Positions 35,302 through 49,350 of a stretch of 64,000 bases of DNA are shown in pieces. The notes beneath the pieces are model-generated. The model had not been told where the DNA came from. It searched no databases and saw only the letters and a program-made list of their open reading frames with translations. Numbering within the stretch: position 1 is the first letter of the stretch; each line of letters opens with the position of its first letter. The stretch is from Arthrobacter sp. SO5 (GTDB taxonomy: Bacteria > Actinomycetota > Actinomycetes > Actinomycetales > Micrococcaceae): positions 51,228-115,227 of the forward strand of contig NZ_MQTQ01000053.1 of the NCBI RefSeq assembly GCF_020532805.1, given 5' to 3'. A program made the position numbers and the translations under genes.

Positions 35302-36269
35302 ATTCCCAGCCGGCCGCCGTTCCCTCCTCCGCTGATCCGGGCGCCTCCCCTGATCCAGGCGCATCCCCTGCGCCCGTGATCGCCCCGCTGAGCCTCCGGC
35401 TCAACTGCGGCTACGGCACGGACCGCGGCCTGCGCCGCGAAATGAACGAGGACTCCTTCATCGCCTCCGATCCCGTCTTCGCCGTGGCGGACGGCATGGG
35501 CGGCCACGAGGCCGGCGAGATCGCGAGCGGCATCTGCGTCCGGACCCTCGCCCGGATCCCCCAGCAGGCGAGCGGGGAGCGCGACGCAACCGCCGGCGTC
35601 GTGCAGGAGTATCTGCTCATGGCCGACGAGAGCATCCGGGAGGCCACCGGCTCCCGCGCCGGGACCACGCTCTCCGGCGTCGTGGTGGTGGAGCAGCTGG
35701 GAGTCCCGCACTGGCTGGTGCTGAACATCGGAGACTCCCGCACCTACCGGCTCAGCCAGGGCACGCTGAGCCAGGTCAGTGTGGACCACTCCGAGGTCCA
35801 GGAACTGGTGGACGCCGGGCAGATCACCCGGGCCCAGGCCGCCGTGCACCCGCGCCGCCACGTCGTCACCCGCGCCCTCGGCACCGGCGACGAGACGGCG
35901 GCCGACTACTGGCTCCTGCCTGTCGAGGACGGCGACCGGATCCTGGTCTGCTCCGACGGGCTTAACGGCGAACTCGACGACGAGCACATCTCCAACATCC
36001 TGCGCTCCCACGCGGACCCGCAGGGGGCAGTGGATGAGCTCATCCAGGCGGCGCTGCGCAGCGGCGGCCGGGACAACGTCACATGCATCGTCGTGGATGC
36101 CACCAATGTCGGGAACGACGACGGCGCCCGGACTGCGCCGCGCACCGCGGCCGCCGCGGTCACCGCGGAGCAGGAGGACACCCTGCCCCGGACGGATGCG
36201 CTGGACCTCACCCCCAGCGGCGAGCTGGCCACCGGCGCCGGTGCTGGCACGGATGATGGCAGGCAGTAA
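35298..36269 (+). CDS. PP2C-family serine/threonine phosphatase
   Basis: A 323-residue protein phosphatase. The metal-binding motifs are all present: MNEDSF, VADGMGGHEAG, LVCSDGLNGELDD and GGRDNVTCIVV. The N-terminal 30 residues and the C-terminal 55 residues are low-complexity tails, and there is no membrane helix, unlike the PstP of cell-division clusters. It would remove phosphate from Ser/Thr kinases' substrates or from FHA partners. Translation is coupled to the 47-residue ORF upstream. Confidence 0.92.
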   Translation: MNSQPAAVPSSADPGASPDPGASPAPVIAPLSLRLNCGYGTDRGLRREMNEDSFIASDPVFAVADGMGGHEAGEIASGICVRTLARIPQQASGERDATAGVVQEYLLMADESIREATGSRAGTTLSGVVVVEQLGVPHWLVLNIGDSRTYRLSQGTLSQVSVDHSEVQELVDAGQITRAQAAVHPRRHVVTRALGTGDETAADYWLLPVEDGDRILVCSDGLNGELDDEHISNILRSHADPQGAVDELIQAALRSGGRDNVTCIVVDATNVGNDDGARTAPRTAAAAVTAEQEDTLPRTDALDLTPSGELATGAGAGTDDGRQ

Positions 36270-36317
36270 ACCGCCGGCTGCAGTCCGCTACCAGCCCGGC
36301 AGCTTGGACACCCGTGA

Positions 36318-39448
<3,131 letters not shown>

Positions 39449-39525
39449 GGGCGCGCTCCTTGCGGGCGGCTGATAGTTCGATCACGGAAACTGCCGTTCG
39501 GGGGCATGCGCTGCGCGTCCGCCCG

Positions 39526-39531
39526 TAGCAT
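39526..39531 (+). promoter_or_regulatory. -10 element of the GNAT gene (leaderless)
   Basis: TAGCAT, 6 bases before the GTG at 39538. Confidence 0.58.
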
Positions 39532-39537
39532 GGACAC

Positions 39538-40056
39538 GTGCATGCCCAGATCCTCATCCGTCCCGCCGTTCCCGCCGACCACGACGCCATCGCGCGCATT
39601 ACCCGGGACGCCTATCTGGCCGCGGGCCACTTCGAGAGCGCCGACCACCCCTATATGCGCCAGATCCAGGACGTGGCCAGGCGGGCAGCGCAGGCCACCA
39701 TCTGGGTGGCGGAACGCGACGGCGCCGTCGTCGGCTCCGTGACCCTCGCCGTCGCCGGCGAACCCTACGCGGATATAGCCCGCGACGACGAGCTGGAATT
39801 CCGGATGCTCGTGGTGGATACGGCCGTGCAGCGCAGCGGTGCCGGCAAGGCGATGGTCCTGGCCATCCTGGAGCACGCCAGATCGCTGCCCGGCATCAAC
39901 GCCGTGGCGCTGACCACCGGCCTGACCTGGGAAAGCGCCCACGGGCTCTATCTCAAGACCGGCTTCCAGCGCGCGCCCGAGCGCGACTGGGTGGTGCCGG
40001 ACACCGACATCAAACTGCTCGTCTACCGCCAGGAGCTCGTCCGCACCGTGGGGTAG
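39538..40056 (+). CDS. GNAT family N-acetyltransferase
   Basis: A 172-residue acetyl-CoA-dependent acetyltransferase fold. The N-terminal strand-helix (IRPAVPADHDAIARITRDAY) is present. The acetyl-CoA pyrophosphate loop appears as LVVDTAVQRSGAGKAMVLAI (Q/RxxGxG/A pattern), and the C-terminal HGLYLKTGFQRAPERDW completes the fold. The acceptor is unknown. The GTG start has a leaderless TAGCAT promoter. Confidence 0.88.
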   Translation: MHAQILIRPAVPADHDAIARITRDAYLAAGHFESADHPYMRQIQDVARRAAQATIWVAERDGAVVGSVTLAVAGEPYADIARDDELEFRMLVVDTAVQRSGAGKAMVLAILEHARSLPGINAVALTTGLTWESAHGLYLKTGFQRAPERDWVVPDTDIKLLVYRQELVRTVG

Positions 40057-40102
40057 GGTTCTTCCAACCCGCACGCACAGGCAACGACTACCTGGAGGAC
40101 CC

Positions 40103-40624
40103 ATGGCACCGCACATCCCCGGCTCAATCGACGGGAAGCTCCTCGGCCTGTACCTTTCGGACCACCTGACCGGGGCCACTGCCGGCGTCTCCCGGATCCA
40201 GCGCATGGCCGAGGCCTTCGCGGACACCCCGGTGTCCGCCGAACTTTCCCGGGTCAGCGCGGAAATCACCAGGGAGCGCGACGTGCTCCTCGGTCTGATC
40301 CGGGACCTGGGCGTCCGGCAGCGCCCGCATCGCCAGGCTGCAGCCTGGCTGGCCGAGCACGCCGGCCGGCTGAAGCTGAACGGACGCATCGTGCGCCGGT
40401 CCCCGATGACCATGGTGCTGGAGGCCGAGCTGATGCGCGCCGCGATCCTGGGAAAGCTCGGCGGCTGGCAGACCCTGGAAGAGCTGGCACCCGAGCTCGG
40501 ACTGGACCCGGACACGTTCGTGAAGCTCGGCGAGGAGGCCCGCTCGCAGATAGAGGCCCTGAGCCGCGTCCACGAACACGCCCGCCGCAATGCCTTCCGC
40601 AAGCACGGGGACATCAGCGCCTGA
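40103..40624 (+). CDS. Hypothetical helical protein
   Basis: A 173-residue, almost entirely helical protein with no membrane segment. Segments such as DHLTGATAGVSRIQRMAEAF, RERDVLLGLIRDLG and MVLEAELMRAAILGKLGGW suggest a four-helix bundle, possibly ferritin-like, but no metal-ligand pattern is clear. A GGAGG ribosome-binding site lies 5 bases before the ATG. The coding region stops directly against palindrome copy 4. Confidence 0.75.
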   Translation: MAPHIPGSIDGKLLGLYLSDHLTGATAGVSRIQRMAEAFADTPVSAELSRVSAEITRERDVLLGLIRDLGVRQRPHRQAAAWLAEHAGRLKLNGRIVRRSPMTMVLEAELMRAAILGKLGGWQTLEELAPELGLDPDTFVKLGEEARSQIEALSRVHEHARRNAFRKHGDISA

Positions 40625-40693
40625 AAGCAACGCGGGGTCACTTGGCGCCCATCGTGGCGTCCCGGATGGGCCGTACGTGACCCTTCGTTGCTT
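40625..40693. repeat. Dispersed intergenic palindrome, copy 4 of 6 (degenerate)
   Basis: Arms 40625-40653 and 40665-40693 pair at 23 of 29 positions. The left arm keeps the family edge GCAACGCGGGGTCACTTGGC, while the right arm has diverged. It fills the gap between two convergent genes. Confidence 0.85.
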
Positions 40694-40702
40694 GGCAGGG
40701 GG

Positions 40703-41374
40703 TTAACGGCCCGACGCCGGCGGCAGGCCGTAGCGGTGCTCCGGCCGTCCGGTTGTGCCATACCGCAGCTGGATGTCGACGGCGCCGTCGTCCGCCAGTG
40801 ATGACAGGTACCGCTGGGCAGTGGCCCGGGAGACCCCCACCCGTGCGGCGACCTCGGCTGCCGAGTACTGTTCGCCTGGCACGAGCGACTCCAGCACCGC
40901 GGCCTCCGTCGCGGACCGGGGTTTTGCCGATGCCGTTACGTCACCGGGGATGAGGGCACGCTTCGCCCGTTCCACCGTGTCCTGGTCCACGGACCCCGGC
41001 TGCGCCAGGATCCGGCGGTAGCGCGCATAGGAGCGCAGCTGCTGGGAGAGAGATTCGGCCGTGAATGGCTTCAGCAGGTAGCCCAGCGCCCCGCGGCGGA
41101 ACGCGATCCGGAGGGACGCAGTGTCCGAGGCCGCGCTGAGGATCATGGTGTCCACATCCAGCTGGCGGAGCAGGTCAAGCCCCGAGGCATCCGGCAGGTA
41201 CACGTCCAGCAGCACCAGGTCCGGGCGCAGGCTGTGGATGGCCTGCAGCGCCAGCGACGCCGATCCGGCCGGCGGCAGGGCCAGGAAACCCGCCACCGAA
41301 TCCACATAGGCCGCATGCAGCTTGGCGACGTGGAAATCGTCATCCACAATCAGCACCCTGAAATCCTCAGACAT
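40703..41374 (-). CDS. CitB/DcuR-type response regulator
   Basis: A 223-residue response regulator. The receiver domain has acidic D11/D12, phosphoacceptor D57 (LVLLDVYLPD) and K102 (YLLKPF). The C-terminal helix-turn-helix (SAAEVAARVGVSRATAQRYL) is of the CitB family. It is encoded 3' of its kinase with an 8-base overlap, so they form one operon. It probably activates the divergent CitMHS transporter in response to citrate or another carboxylate. I chose the ATG at 41374; the longer frame runs into the kinase gene. Confidence 0.92.
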   Translation of the reverse strand: MSEDFRVLIVDDDFHVAKLHAAYVDSVAGFLALPPAGSASLALQAIHSLRPDLVLLDVYLPDASGLDLLRQLDVDTMILSAASDTASLRIAFRRGALGYLLKPFTAESLSQQLRSYARYRRILAQPGSVDQDTVERAKRALIPGDVTASAKPRSATEAAVLESLVPGEQYSAAEVAARVGVSRATAQRYLSSLADDGAVDIQLRYGTTGRPEHRYGLPPASGR

Positions 41375-43151
41375 CGCTGTCCCTTTCGATTGGCTCTGCG
41401 GCTGGCTCGGTGGCCGGTTGGGCGTCTGGCGCCCCCGTTGTCCCGGCTGTTGTCCCGGGCAGGGTGGCCACGAATACTGCCCCCGGCCCGCCGGGGGAGC
41501 CCGGATCCAGCACCCGTACGTCGCCGCCGCGGCGGCGCGCGAGCTGGCGGGACAGGGCCAGCCCGAGGCCCTGGCCGCCGCCGGCACGGGCGGGCCGCTC
41601 CGCCGTCGTGAATCCTTCCGCGAACACGGCCTCGCTGCCGACGGCCGCCACAGCCGGGCCCAGGCCATCGCCGGAATCGCCGACGACGACGTGCAGCGTG
41701 CCGGCACCGCCGCCCTCACCGGGTTCGTCCAGCACCTCCACCTCGACCCAGCGGTCCGTCGCGGAGCCGGCGACGGCGGCGTTGACGGCGTTGTCGATCA
41801 GGTTGCCCAGCACCGTGGTGACCTCCTGCGGCTCGGTGACGTGGCCGCGGACCAGCGTTTCCGGGCCCAGGCGCAGGCTCACGCCGCGCTCGTCCGCCTC
41901 CACGCCCTTGGCGCCCAGGAACGCCTGCAAGTACGGGTCCTGGAGCAGCTGGGCCTGGTCCACCGGGAAATTCAGCGGGCCGGTCGCCGCCAGCCGGGCC
42001 AGGTAGTCGCGGGCCTGCTGGTGCTGGCCGATGCTCATGAAGCCGGCGATCGTGTGGAGCTGGTTGGCGAATTCGTGGCGCTGGGCGCGGAGGGCGGTGG
42101 ACATGGTGCCCACGGCGTCGAGCTGGCGGGTCAGCTGCTGGAGTTCTGTCCGGTCACGGAGCATGACCACCCAGCCCAGGTCCTCGCGGCCGTGCAGGGC
42201 CTTGCGGGCACTGGCGACCAGGACGCGGCCGCCGGCGACGAGTTCCACCGCGTCGCCTTCCGCCGCGTCGGCGCGGGTCAGTGCCAGCAGCTGGGCCGGC
42301 ACCGGGGCATCGGCCCACGGCGCTCCGGTGAGATCGGGCTGGCCCAGCAAGCGCTGAGCGGCGGAGTTGAACACGCTGATCCGGCCGCCCGCGGCGACGC
42401 CGATCACGCCGTCGTCGACGCCCTGCAGGACCGCCACCTGGTCGTGGACCAGGGTGCTGATTTCCTCCGGTTCCAGTCCGAGCGTGAGCCGCTGGAGCCG
42501 GCGCCGGAGCAGGAAGGAGGCCAGGACGCCAACCAGCAGGGCACCGGCGGCGGTCAGGGCGATCGGGATGATGTCCCGGGCCAGGCTCTGGCCGATCGTC
42601 TCCGTGGAGTAACCCACGCTGACCTCGCCCACCACGGTGTCCGAGCCCGGGGCGAACACCGGGACCTTGGCCCCGGCGGAGGGGCCGAGGGTCCCCGTGT
42701 TCCGGGTGGTGACTTCCTTGCCGGCCAGGGCCTCGGACGGGTCGGTGCTGACCCGTTCGCCCAGCCGGTCGGCGTCGGGGTGCGCCAGCCGCAGGCCGGT
42801 CTCGTCGGTGATGACCACGAAGAGGGCTCCGGTGCGGGTGCGGGCACCCTCGGCCGCGGCCATCAGCGGGCCGGCCAGCAGCTCGGCGGCCGGGGGAGTG
42901 CCCGGCTGGGCGCTGATCTGCTGCACTTCGGCCCGCACCTGCGGGTCCGAGGCCACGGTCCGGGCCAGGGTCAGTGCCTGGTTCTCCGCCTCGCGTCCCA
43001 GCCGGTCGTAGGTGAGCCAGCCGTGGACGGCGCTCGTCAGGAGCACCACGAGGGCCACGACCGCCAGCTGGAGCAGCAGGGTCTGCGTGGAGAACCGCAG
43101 GGGAGTGCGGCTGGTTAAGCGGCCGATGATGCGGCCGGTTAGGCGGGGCAC
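41367..43151 (-). CDS. CitA/DcuS-type sensor histidine kinase
   Basis: A 594-residue membrane kinase. A helix at about residues 21-43, an extracytoplasmic PDC/PAS sensor (44-194), a second helix (195-215) and a cytoplasmic PAS domain (230-335) come first. The SpoOB-like phosphoacceptor box RHEFANQLHTIAG (H359) and a HATPase domain (NLIDNAVNA; GDSGDGLGP; GGGQGLGLAL) follow. This is the CitA/DcuS architecture that senses citrate or C4-dicarboxylates outside the cell. The GTG start has a GGAGG ribosome-binding site. It is divergent from a citrate transporter gene. Confidence 0.93.
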   Translation of the reverse strand: MPRLTGRIIGRLTSRTPLRFSTQTLLLQLAVVALVVLLTSAVHGWLTYDRLGREAENQALTLARTVASDPQVRAEVQQISAQPGTPPAAELLAGPLMAAAEGARTRTGALFVVITDETGLRLAHPDADRLGERVSTDPSEALAGKEVTTRNTGTLGPSAGAKVPVFAPGSDTVVGEVSVGYSTETIGQSLARDIIPIALTAAGALLVGVLASFLLRRRLQRLTLGLEPEEISTLVHDQVAVLQGVDDGVIGVAAGGRISVFNSAAQRLLGQPDLTGAPWADAPVPAQLLALTRADAAEGDAVELVAGGRVLVASARKALHGREDLGWVVMLRDRTELQQLTRQLDAVGTMSTALRAQRHEFANQLHTIAGFMSIGQHQQARDYLARLAATGPLNFPVDQAQLLQDPYLQAFLGAKGVEADERGVSLRLGPETLVRGHVTEPQEVTTVLGNLIDNAVNAAVAGSATDRWVEVEVLDEPGEGGGAGTLHVVVGDSGDGLGPAVAAVGSEAVFAEGFTTAERPARAGGGQGLGLALSRQLARRRGGDVRVLDPGSPGGPGAVFVATLPGTTAGTTGAPDAQPATEPAAEPIERDSDV

Positions 43152-43310
43152 GGCGGTCCTCCTTCGGGTGTGAGCACAATGCGCAAAATGCGTCCAACAA
43201 GCAGTATGCCAATCAAATGAGGCAAAGGCCCGGCCGTGACGCGCGCCACTCTAACGTCTGTTGTACGCATCACACCGGGGTGGTGCGATTCAATGAAGAA
43301 GGAGCCGGCC

Positions 43311-44753
43311 GTGCTGGTATTACTAGGATTCGCCATGATCGCGGTTTTCATGATGCTGATCATGACGAAGAAGCTGACGCCAGTGCTGGCGCTCATCATC
43401 GTCCCCACAGTCTTCGGACTCTTCGCCGGCGCCGGACTGGGCATCGGCCCCATGGTCATGGACTCCATGAAGTCGATGACGTCCACGGCAGCCCTGCTGA
43501 TGTTCGCCATCATCTACTTCGGCCTGATGATCGACGTCGGGCTCTTTGACCGGCTGGTCCGGTTCATCCTGCGCAAGCTCGGCAACGACCCCGCCAAGGT
43601 GGTCCTCGGCACGGCCATCCTCGCGGCGGCAGTGTCCCTCGACGGCGACGGCTCCACCACCTTCATCCTCACCACCGCGGCCATGCTGCCGGTCTACCTG
43701 CGGCTCAAAATGAGCCCCGTGGTCCTCACCTGTGTCGCCGGCCTCGCCAACGGCACCATGAACATCCTGCCCTGGGGCGGCCCCACCGCCCGTGCCGCAA
43801 CCGCGCTGAAGATCGACGTCAACGATGTCTTCTTTCCGATGATCCCCTCGCTCATTGCCGGACTCGTTGTGGTCTTCGTTTTCGCCTGGCTCCTGGGCCT
43901 GCAGGAACGCAACCGGCTGCGCGCCGTGGCCCCGGAAATCTGGGACACCAACAACACGATCGACGGCGGCTCGCCCCAGGGCGGCACCGGCGGCCGGCGC
44001 AAGACCACCCGACCCTCCGGTGGAGCCCCCGCCGGCAGCGGCTCGGTCGCTGTCCTGGAACGCACCGAGGTGCTCGTGGACGATCGCGATTCCGCCATGG
44101 CGGACACCGCGCTGGACCCCAACCGCTCCACGCTGCGTCCCAAGCTGTTCTGGTTCAACCTGGGCCTGACGGTTGCAGTCATGGTGACGCTCGTCGCCAA
44201 CATCATTCCGCTCCCGTTCGTCTTTATGGTGGGTTCCGCCGTCGCCCTGCTGGTCAACTTCCCGAAGGTCAAGGACCAGGGTGCCCAGCTGATCGCGCAC
44301 GCACCGTCGATCGTCGCCGTCGTCAGCATGGTCTTGGCCGCCGCGGTCCTCACCGGTGTCCTCAACGGCACGGGCATGGTCAAGGCAATGTCGGAATGGC
44401 TCGTCGCCATCATCCCCTCCGATATGGGTCCGTTCATGGCCATCATCACCGGCGTGCTGAGCATCCCGATGACGTTCTTCATGAGCAACGACGCCTTCTA
44501 CTTCGGCGTCCTGCCCGTGCTCAGCGAGACGGCGGCCCACTACGGGGTCAGCGCCGCGGACATGGCACGCGCCTCCATCACAGGCCAGCCCTTCCACCTG
44601 CAGAGCCCGCTGGTCCCCGCGATCCTGCTCCTGGTTTCCCTCGCCAAGGTGGACCTGGGTGACCACCACAAGAAGGTCCTCTGGCGCACCGCCGTCATAT
44701 CCTTGGTCATGCTCGGGGTAGGTGTCCTGACCGGAGCCATCGGCATCGGCTGA
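43311..44753 (+). CDS. CitMHS family citrate:metal transporter
   Basis: A 480-residue, roughly 12-helix transporter that takes up citrate complexed to a divalent metal. The N-terminus after a GTG start (LVLLGFAMIAVFMMLIMTKK) is characteristic, as are SLDGDGSTTFILTTAAMLP, NILPWGGPTARAA and SNDAFYFGVLPVL. I chose the GTG at 43311 because AAGGAG lies 6 bases upstream and homologues begin there; the ATG at 43293 overlaps that site. A hydrophilic loop near residues 215-270 is Gly/Pro-rich. The divergent CitA/CitB-type pair is its likely regulator; TAACGT at 43252 may be the -10. Confidence 0.93.
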   Translation: MLVLLGFAMIAVFMMLIMTKKLTPVLALIIVPTVFGLFAGAGLGIGPMVMDSMKSMTSTAALLMFAIIYFGLMIDVGLFDRLVRFILRKLGNDPAKVVLGTAILAAAVSLDGDGSTTFILTTAAMLPVYLRLKMSPVVLTCVAGLANGTMNILPWGGPTARAATALKIDVNDVFFPMIPSLIAGLVVVFVFAWLLGLQERNRLRAVAPEIWDTNNTIDGGSPQGGTGGRRKTTRPSGGAPAGSGSVAVLERTEVLVDDRDSAMADTALDPNRSTLRPKLFWFNLGLTVAVMVTLVANIIPLPFVFMVGSAVALLVNFPKVKDQGAQLIAHAPSIVAVVSMVLAAAVLTGVLNGTGMVKAMSEWLVAIIPSDMGPFMAIITGVLSIPMTFFMSNDAFYFGVLPVLSETAAHYGVSAADMARASITGQPFHLQSPLVPAILLLVSLAKVDLGDHHKKVLWRTAVISLVMLGVGVLTGAIGIG

Positions 44754-44775
44754 CACCCCACGCACCAGCAGCAAG

Positions 44776-44838
44776 CAAAGCGGGGTCACTTACGGCCCGT
44801 TCCGGACCTCCGGACGGGCCGTAAGTGACCCCGCGTTG
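44776..44838. repeat. Dispersed intergenic palindrome, copy 5 of 6
   Basis: Arms 44776-44800 and 44814-44838 pair at 24 of 25 positions, with a CCGG/CCGG inner stem. It lies between the transporter and gatC, both on the plus strand. The inner segment differs from copies 1-3 (ACGGCCCGT instead of AGCGCCCAT) but still pairs. Confidence 0.88.
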
Positions 44839-44931
44839 TTTGTCGCAGTCCTTCCAGGTGCCGGAGAGTAACGGCAGTTCAACCCACGTAGACTGGGACG
44901 GAAAATAATCCATACCTTGCAGGGGAGATCC

Positions 44932-45228
44932 ATGGCTGCGATCAACCGCGACGACGTCGCGCATCTCGCGCGACTCGCGCACATCGAGATGAGTGCTGAA
45001 GAGCTGGACAGGATGGCCGGCGAACTCGCCGTCATCGTTGATTCAGTGAAGTCCGTAAGTGAAGCCGCCGGTGATGACGTCCCGGCCACGTCCCACCCCA
45101 TCCCGCTGACGAATGTGTTCCGCGAGGACGTTGTGGGCCACACTTTCACGGCCGAGCAGGCACTCTCCGGCGCCCCCGACGCGTACGAAGGCCGCTTCAA
45201 GGTCCCGGCAATCCTGGATGAGGGCTAA
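44932..45228 (+). CDS. gatC: Asp/Glu-tRNA amidotransferase subunit C
   Basis: A 98-residue subunit. [21 protein letters not shown] is the conserved N-terminal helix region and [12 protein letters not shown] the C-terminal strand. GatC wraps around GatA and stabilises the amidotransferase. The ATG at 44932 has a GGGGAG ribosome-binding site. It is the first gene of the gatCAB operon. Confidence 0.95.
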   Translation: MAAINRDDVAHLARLAHIEMSAEELDRMAGELAVIVDSVKSVSEAAGDDVPATSHPIPLTNVFREDVVGHTFTAEQALSGAPDAYEGRFKVPAILDEG

Positions 45229-45232
45229 GAAC

Positions 45233-46785
<1,553 letters not shown>

Positions 46786-46786
<1 letters not shown>

Positions 46787-48291
46787 TGACTGACGCAACC
46801 CTCAGCTTCGAAGAGGCGATGGAGAAATACGATCCCGTCCTCGGCTTCGAGGTCCACGTGGAGCTCAACACCAAAACGAAGATGTTCTCCTCCGCGCCGA
46901 ACGTGTTCGGTGACGAGCCCAACACCAACGTCAACGAGGTGGACCTCGGCATGCCCGGCGTGCTGCCCGTGGTGAACAGGACCGCGATCGAGTCCTCGAT
47001 CAAGATCGGCCTGGCGCTGAACTGCAAGATCGCCGAGACCTGCCGCTTCGCCCGGAAGAACTACTTCTACCCGGACACCCCGAAGAACTTCCAGACCTCC
47101 CAGTACGACGAGCCGATCGCGTACGACGGCTACCTGGACGTCGAGCTCTCCGACGGCACGATCTTCCGCGTCGAAATCGAACGCGCGCACATGGAGGAGG
47201 ACGCCGGCAAGCTGACCCACATGGGCGGCGCCACCGGCCGTATCCAGGGCGCGGACTACTCCCTGGTGGACTACAACCGCTCCGGTGTGCCGCTGGTCGA
47301 GATCGTCACGAAGCCGATCGAGGGCGCCGGGTCCCGCGCGCCCGAGCTCGCGAAGGCGTACGTCGCCGCGGTCCGCGAGATCGTCAAGAACCTCGGCGTC
47401 TCGGACGCGAAGATGGAACGCGGCAACGTCCGCTGCGACGCGAATGTCTCGCTGCGCCCGCACGGGCGCGAACGCTTCGGCATCCGCTCTGAGACGAAGA
47501 ACGTCAACTCCCTGCGCGCAGTCGAACACGCCGTCCGCTACGAGATCCAGCGGCACGCCGCCGTCCTGGACTCCGGCGAGCCAATCGTCCAGGAGACCCG
47601 CCACTGGCACGAGGACACCCGGACCACGACGTCGGGCCGGCCCAAGTCCGACGCCGATGACTACCGCTACTTCCCGGAACCGGACCTGGTGCCGATTGTC
47701 GCCTCACGCGAGTGGGTCGAGGAGCTCCGGGCCACGCTGCCCGAGCCGCCGGCCGCCCGCCGCAAGCGGCTGCAGGCTGACTGGGGCTACTCCGACCTGG
47801 AATTCCGCGACGTCGTCAACGCCGGCGTGATGGACGAGATCGAGGAAACCATCGCCGCCGGCGCCACCGCCACGGTGGCCCGCAAGTGGTGGATGGGCGA
47901 GATCGTGGGACGCGCCAAGAACGCCGACGTCGACCCCGGCCAGCTCGGCGTCGCCCCGGCCACCATCGTGGAACTGAACCGGATGGTTGAGGACGGCAAG
48001 ATCAACAACAAGATGGCCACCGAGGTCCTCGACGGCGTCCTCGCCGGCGAAGGTACCCCGGCGGAAATCGTGGCTAAGCGCGGCCTCGCCGTGGTCTCCG
48101 ACGACGGGCCCCTGCTTGAAGCGATCGACGCGGCCCTCGCCGCCCAGCCCGGCGTCGCGGACAAGATCCGCGCCGGCAAGCTCCAGGCGGTCGGCGCGAT
48201 CGTCGGCGGCGTCATGAAGGCCACCCGCGGGCAGGCCGACGCCGGCCGCGTCAAGGAGCTGATCCTGCAGCGCCTCGGCGTCGAAGGCTAA
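46786..48291 (+). CDS. gatB: Asp/Glu-tRNA amidotransferase subunit B
   Basis: A 501-residue subunit that binds the tRNA and phosphorylates the misacylated residue before amidation. LGFEVHVELNTKTKMFS opens the cradle domain. GIRSETKNVNSLRAVEHAV and the DDYRYFPEPDL motif are conserved, and a C-terminal YqeY-like domain binds tRNA. Its stop is only 3 bases from the end of the convergent LysR gene. Confidence 0.96.
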
Positions 48292-48294
48292 GCC

Positions 48295-49203
48295 CTAGCC
48301 GCCCACCAAATCGGTCATGATGGTCTGCAGTGCGTCGCAGACCATCATGACCGATCGGCGTTTAAGGTTCTCCGGCCGGGCCAGGATGTCGATCCTGCGC
48401 CGGGTGCTAATGCCCTCCAGCGGCTTGAGCACAATCGACGGGTTCAGCACGGGCCGCGCGGTGTGCCGCGGCAGCAGGCCGATCACGCTGCCGGTTGCCA
48501 CGAGCGCCGCGACCGTCGAGTAGTCGTTGATCCGGTGCACGATGTTCAGCTCGCGGCTTGAGACGGCGGCTACGGCGGAGAGCACGTCCGCGGGGGAGTA
48601 GCCGGCGTGGCTGGTCACCCAGGGTTCGCCGACGACGTCATCCGCGGTCACCGCACGCTGGCCCGCCAGCCGGTGCGCGGCCGGCAGCGCGACGTCCAGC
48701 GGCTCGTGCGCGAGCGGGATCACCGCGACACGCTCCTGGGGCCAGCGCGGGCTGTGGTCCATCCGGTGCGCCAGCACCAGGTCATAGCGGGCCGTGAGGG
48801 CCGGGAAGTCCTGCTGGGCCACGTCCTCGTCGGAGAGCAGGATCCGCGGCTGTCCCGGGGCAGCCAGGGCCCGGGCGAGCGGGGCGAACAATGCCTGCCC
48901 GGCGCTGTGGAAGCCGCTGAGCGTCACCGGCGCCACCGGTGAGCCGTGGTAGGTGCCGATTGCCGTCCGGGCATCCGCCATGGCGCTGACGACGGCGGCC
49001 CCGGCGTCCGCGAGCACCTGGCCGGCCTCGGTCAGCACCAGGTTGCGGCCTTCCTTGCGGGTCAGCGGAACCTCGACGGTCTTCTGCAGGGCGGCGAGCT
49101 GCTGGGACACCGCCGAAGGGGTGACACGCAGGGTGTCGGCGACGGCCTTGACGCTGCCCAGAGCCCCGAGTTCCCGGAGCATCTCCAGCTGATGGATTTC
49201 CAT
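48295..49203 (-). CDS. LysR family transcriptional regulator
   Basis: A 302-residue regulator. The helix-turn-helix (QLEMLRELGALGSVKAVADT then LRVTPSAVSQQLAALQ) and a type-2 periplasmic-binding effector domain are present. It is divergent from tdh and kbl, so it may control threonine catabolism. The 3' end of the coding region is folded into a 19-bp perfect inverted repeat. The ATG at 49203 has TAGACT 7 bases upstream (leaderless). Confidence 0.9.
   Translation of the reverse strand: MEIHQLEMLRELGALGSVKAVADTLRVTPSAVSQQLAALQKTVEVPLTRKEGRNLVLTEAGQVLADAGAAVVSAMADARTAIGTYHGSPVAPVTLSGFHSAGQALFAPLARALAAPGQPRILLSDEDVAQQDFPALTARYDLVLAHRMDHSPRWPQERVAVIPLAHEPLDVALPAAHRLAGQRAVTADDVVGEPWVTSHAGYSPADVLSAVAAVSSRELNIVHRINDYSTVAALVATGSVIGLLPRHTARPVLNPSIVLKPLEGISTRRRIDILARPENLKRRSVMMVCDALQTIMTDLVGG
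48310..48355. terminator. 19-bp perfect hairpin inside LysR coding end, probable gatCAB terminator
   Basis: Arms 48310-48328 (ATCGGTCATGATGGTCTGC) and 48337-48355 are exact complements with an 8-base loop. The stem starts 18 bases after the gatB stop and encodes the segment VMMVCDALQTIMTDL of the LysR protein on the other strand. It probably ends gatCAB transcription. There is no clear T-run. Confidence 0.75.
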
Positions 49204-49210
49204 GCAAACC

Positions 49211-49216
49211 AGTCTA
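49211..49216 (-). promoter_or_regulatory. -10 element of the LysR gene (leaderless)
   Basis: TAGACT on the minus strand, 7 bases before the ATG at 49203. Confidence 0.55.
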
Positions 49217-49350
49217 AGCACGAGCCAAAGCTAAATCGTCGATTGAGAAGAATCTGTTTGTGCTAATGCTTTATCTCCGGGTCTAATGGGGTGAGTTGTC
49301 GCACACGTGCCGCCGCGAAGGCCGCGGCCCCATCACAGTTAGGCAGGCCC

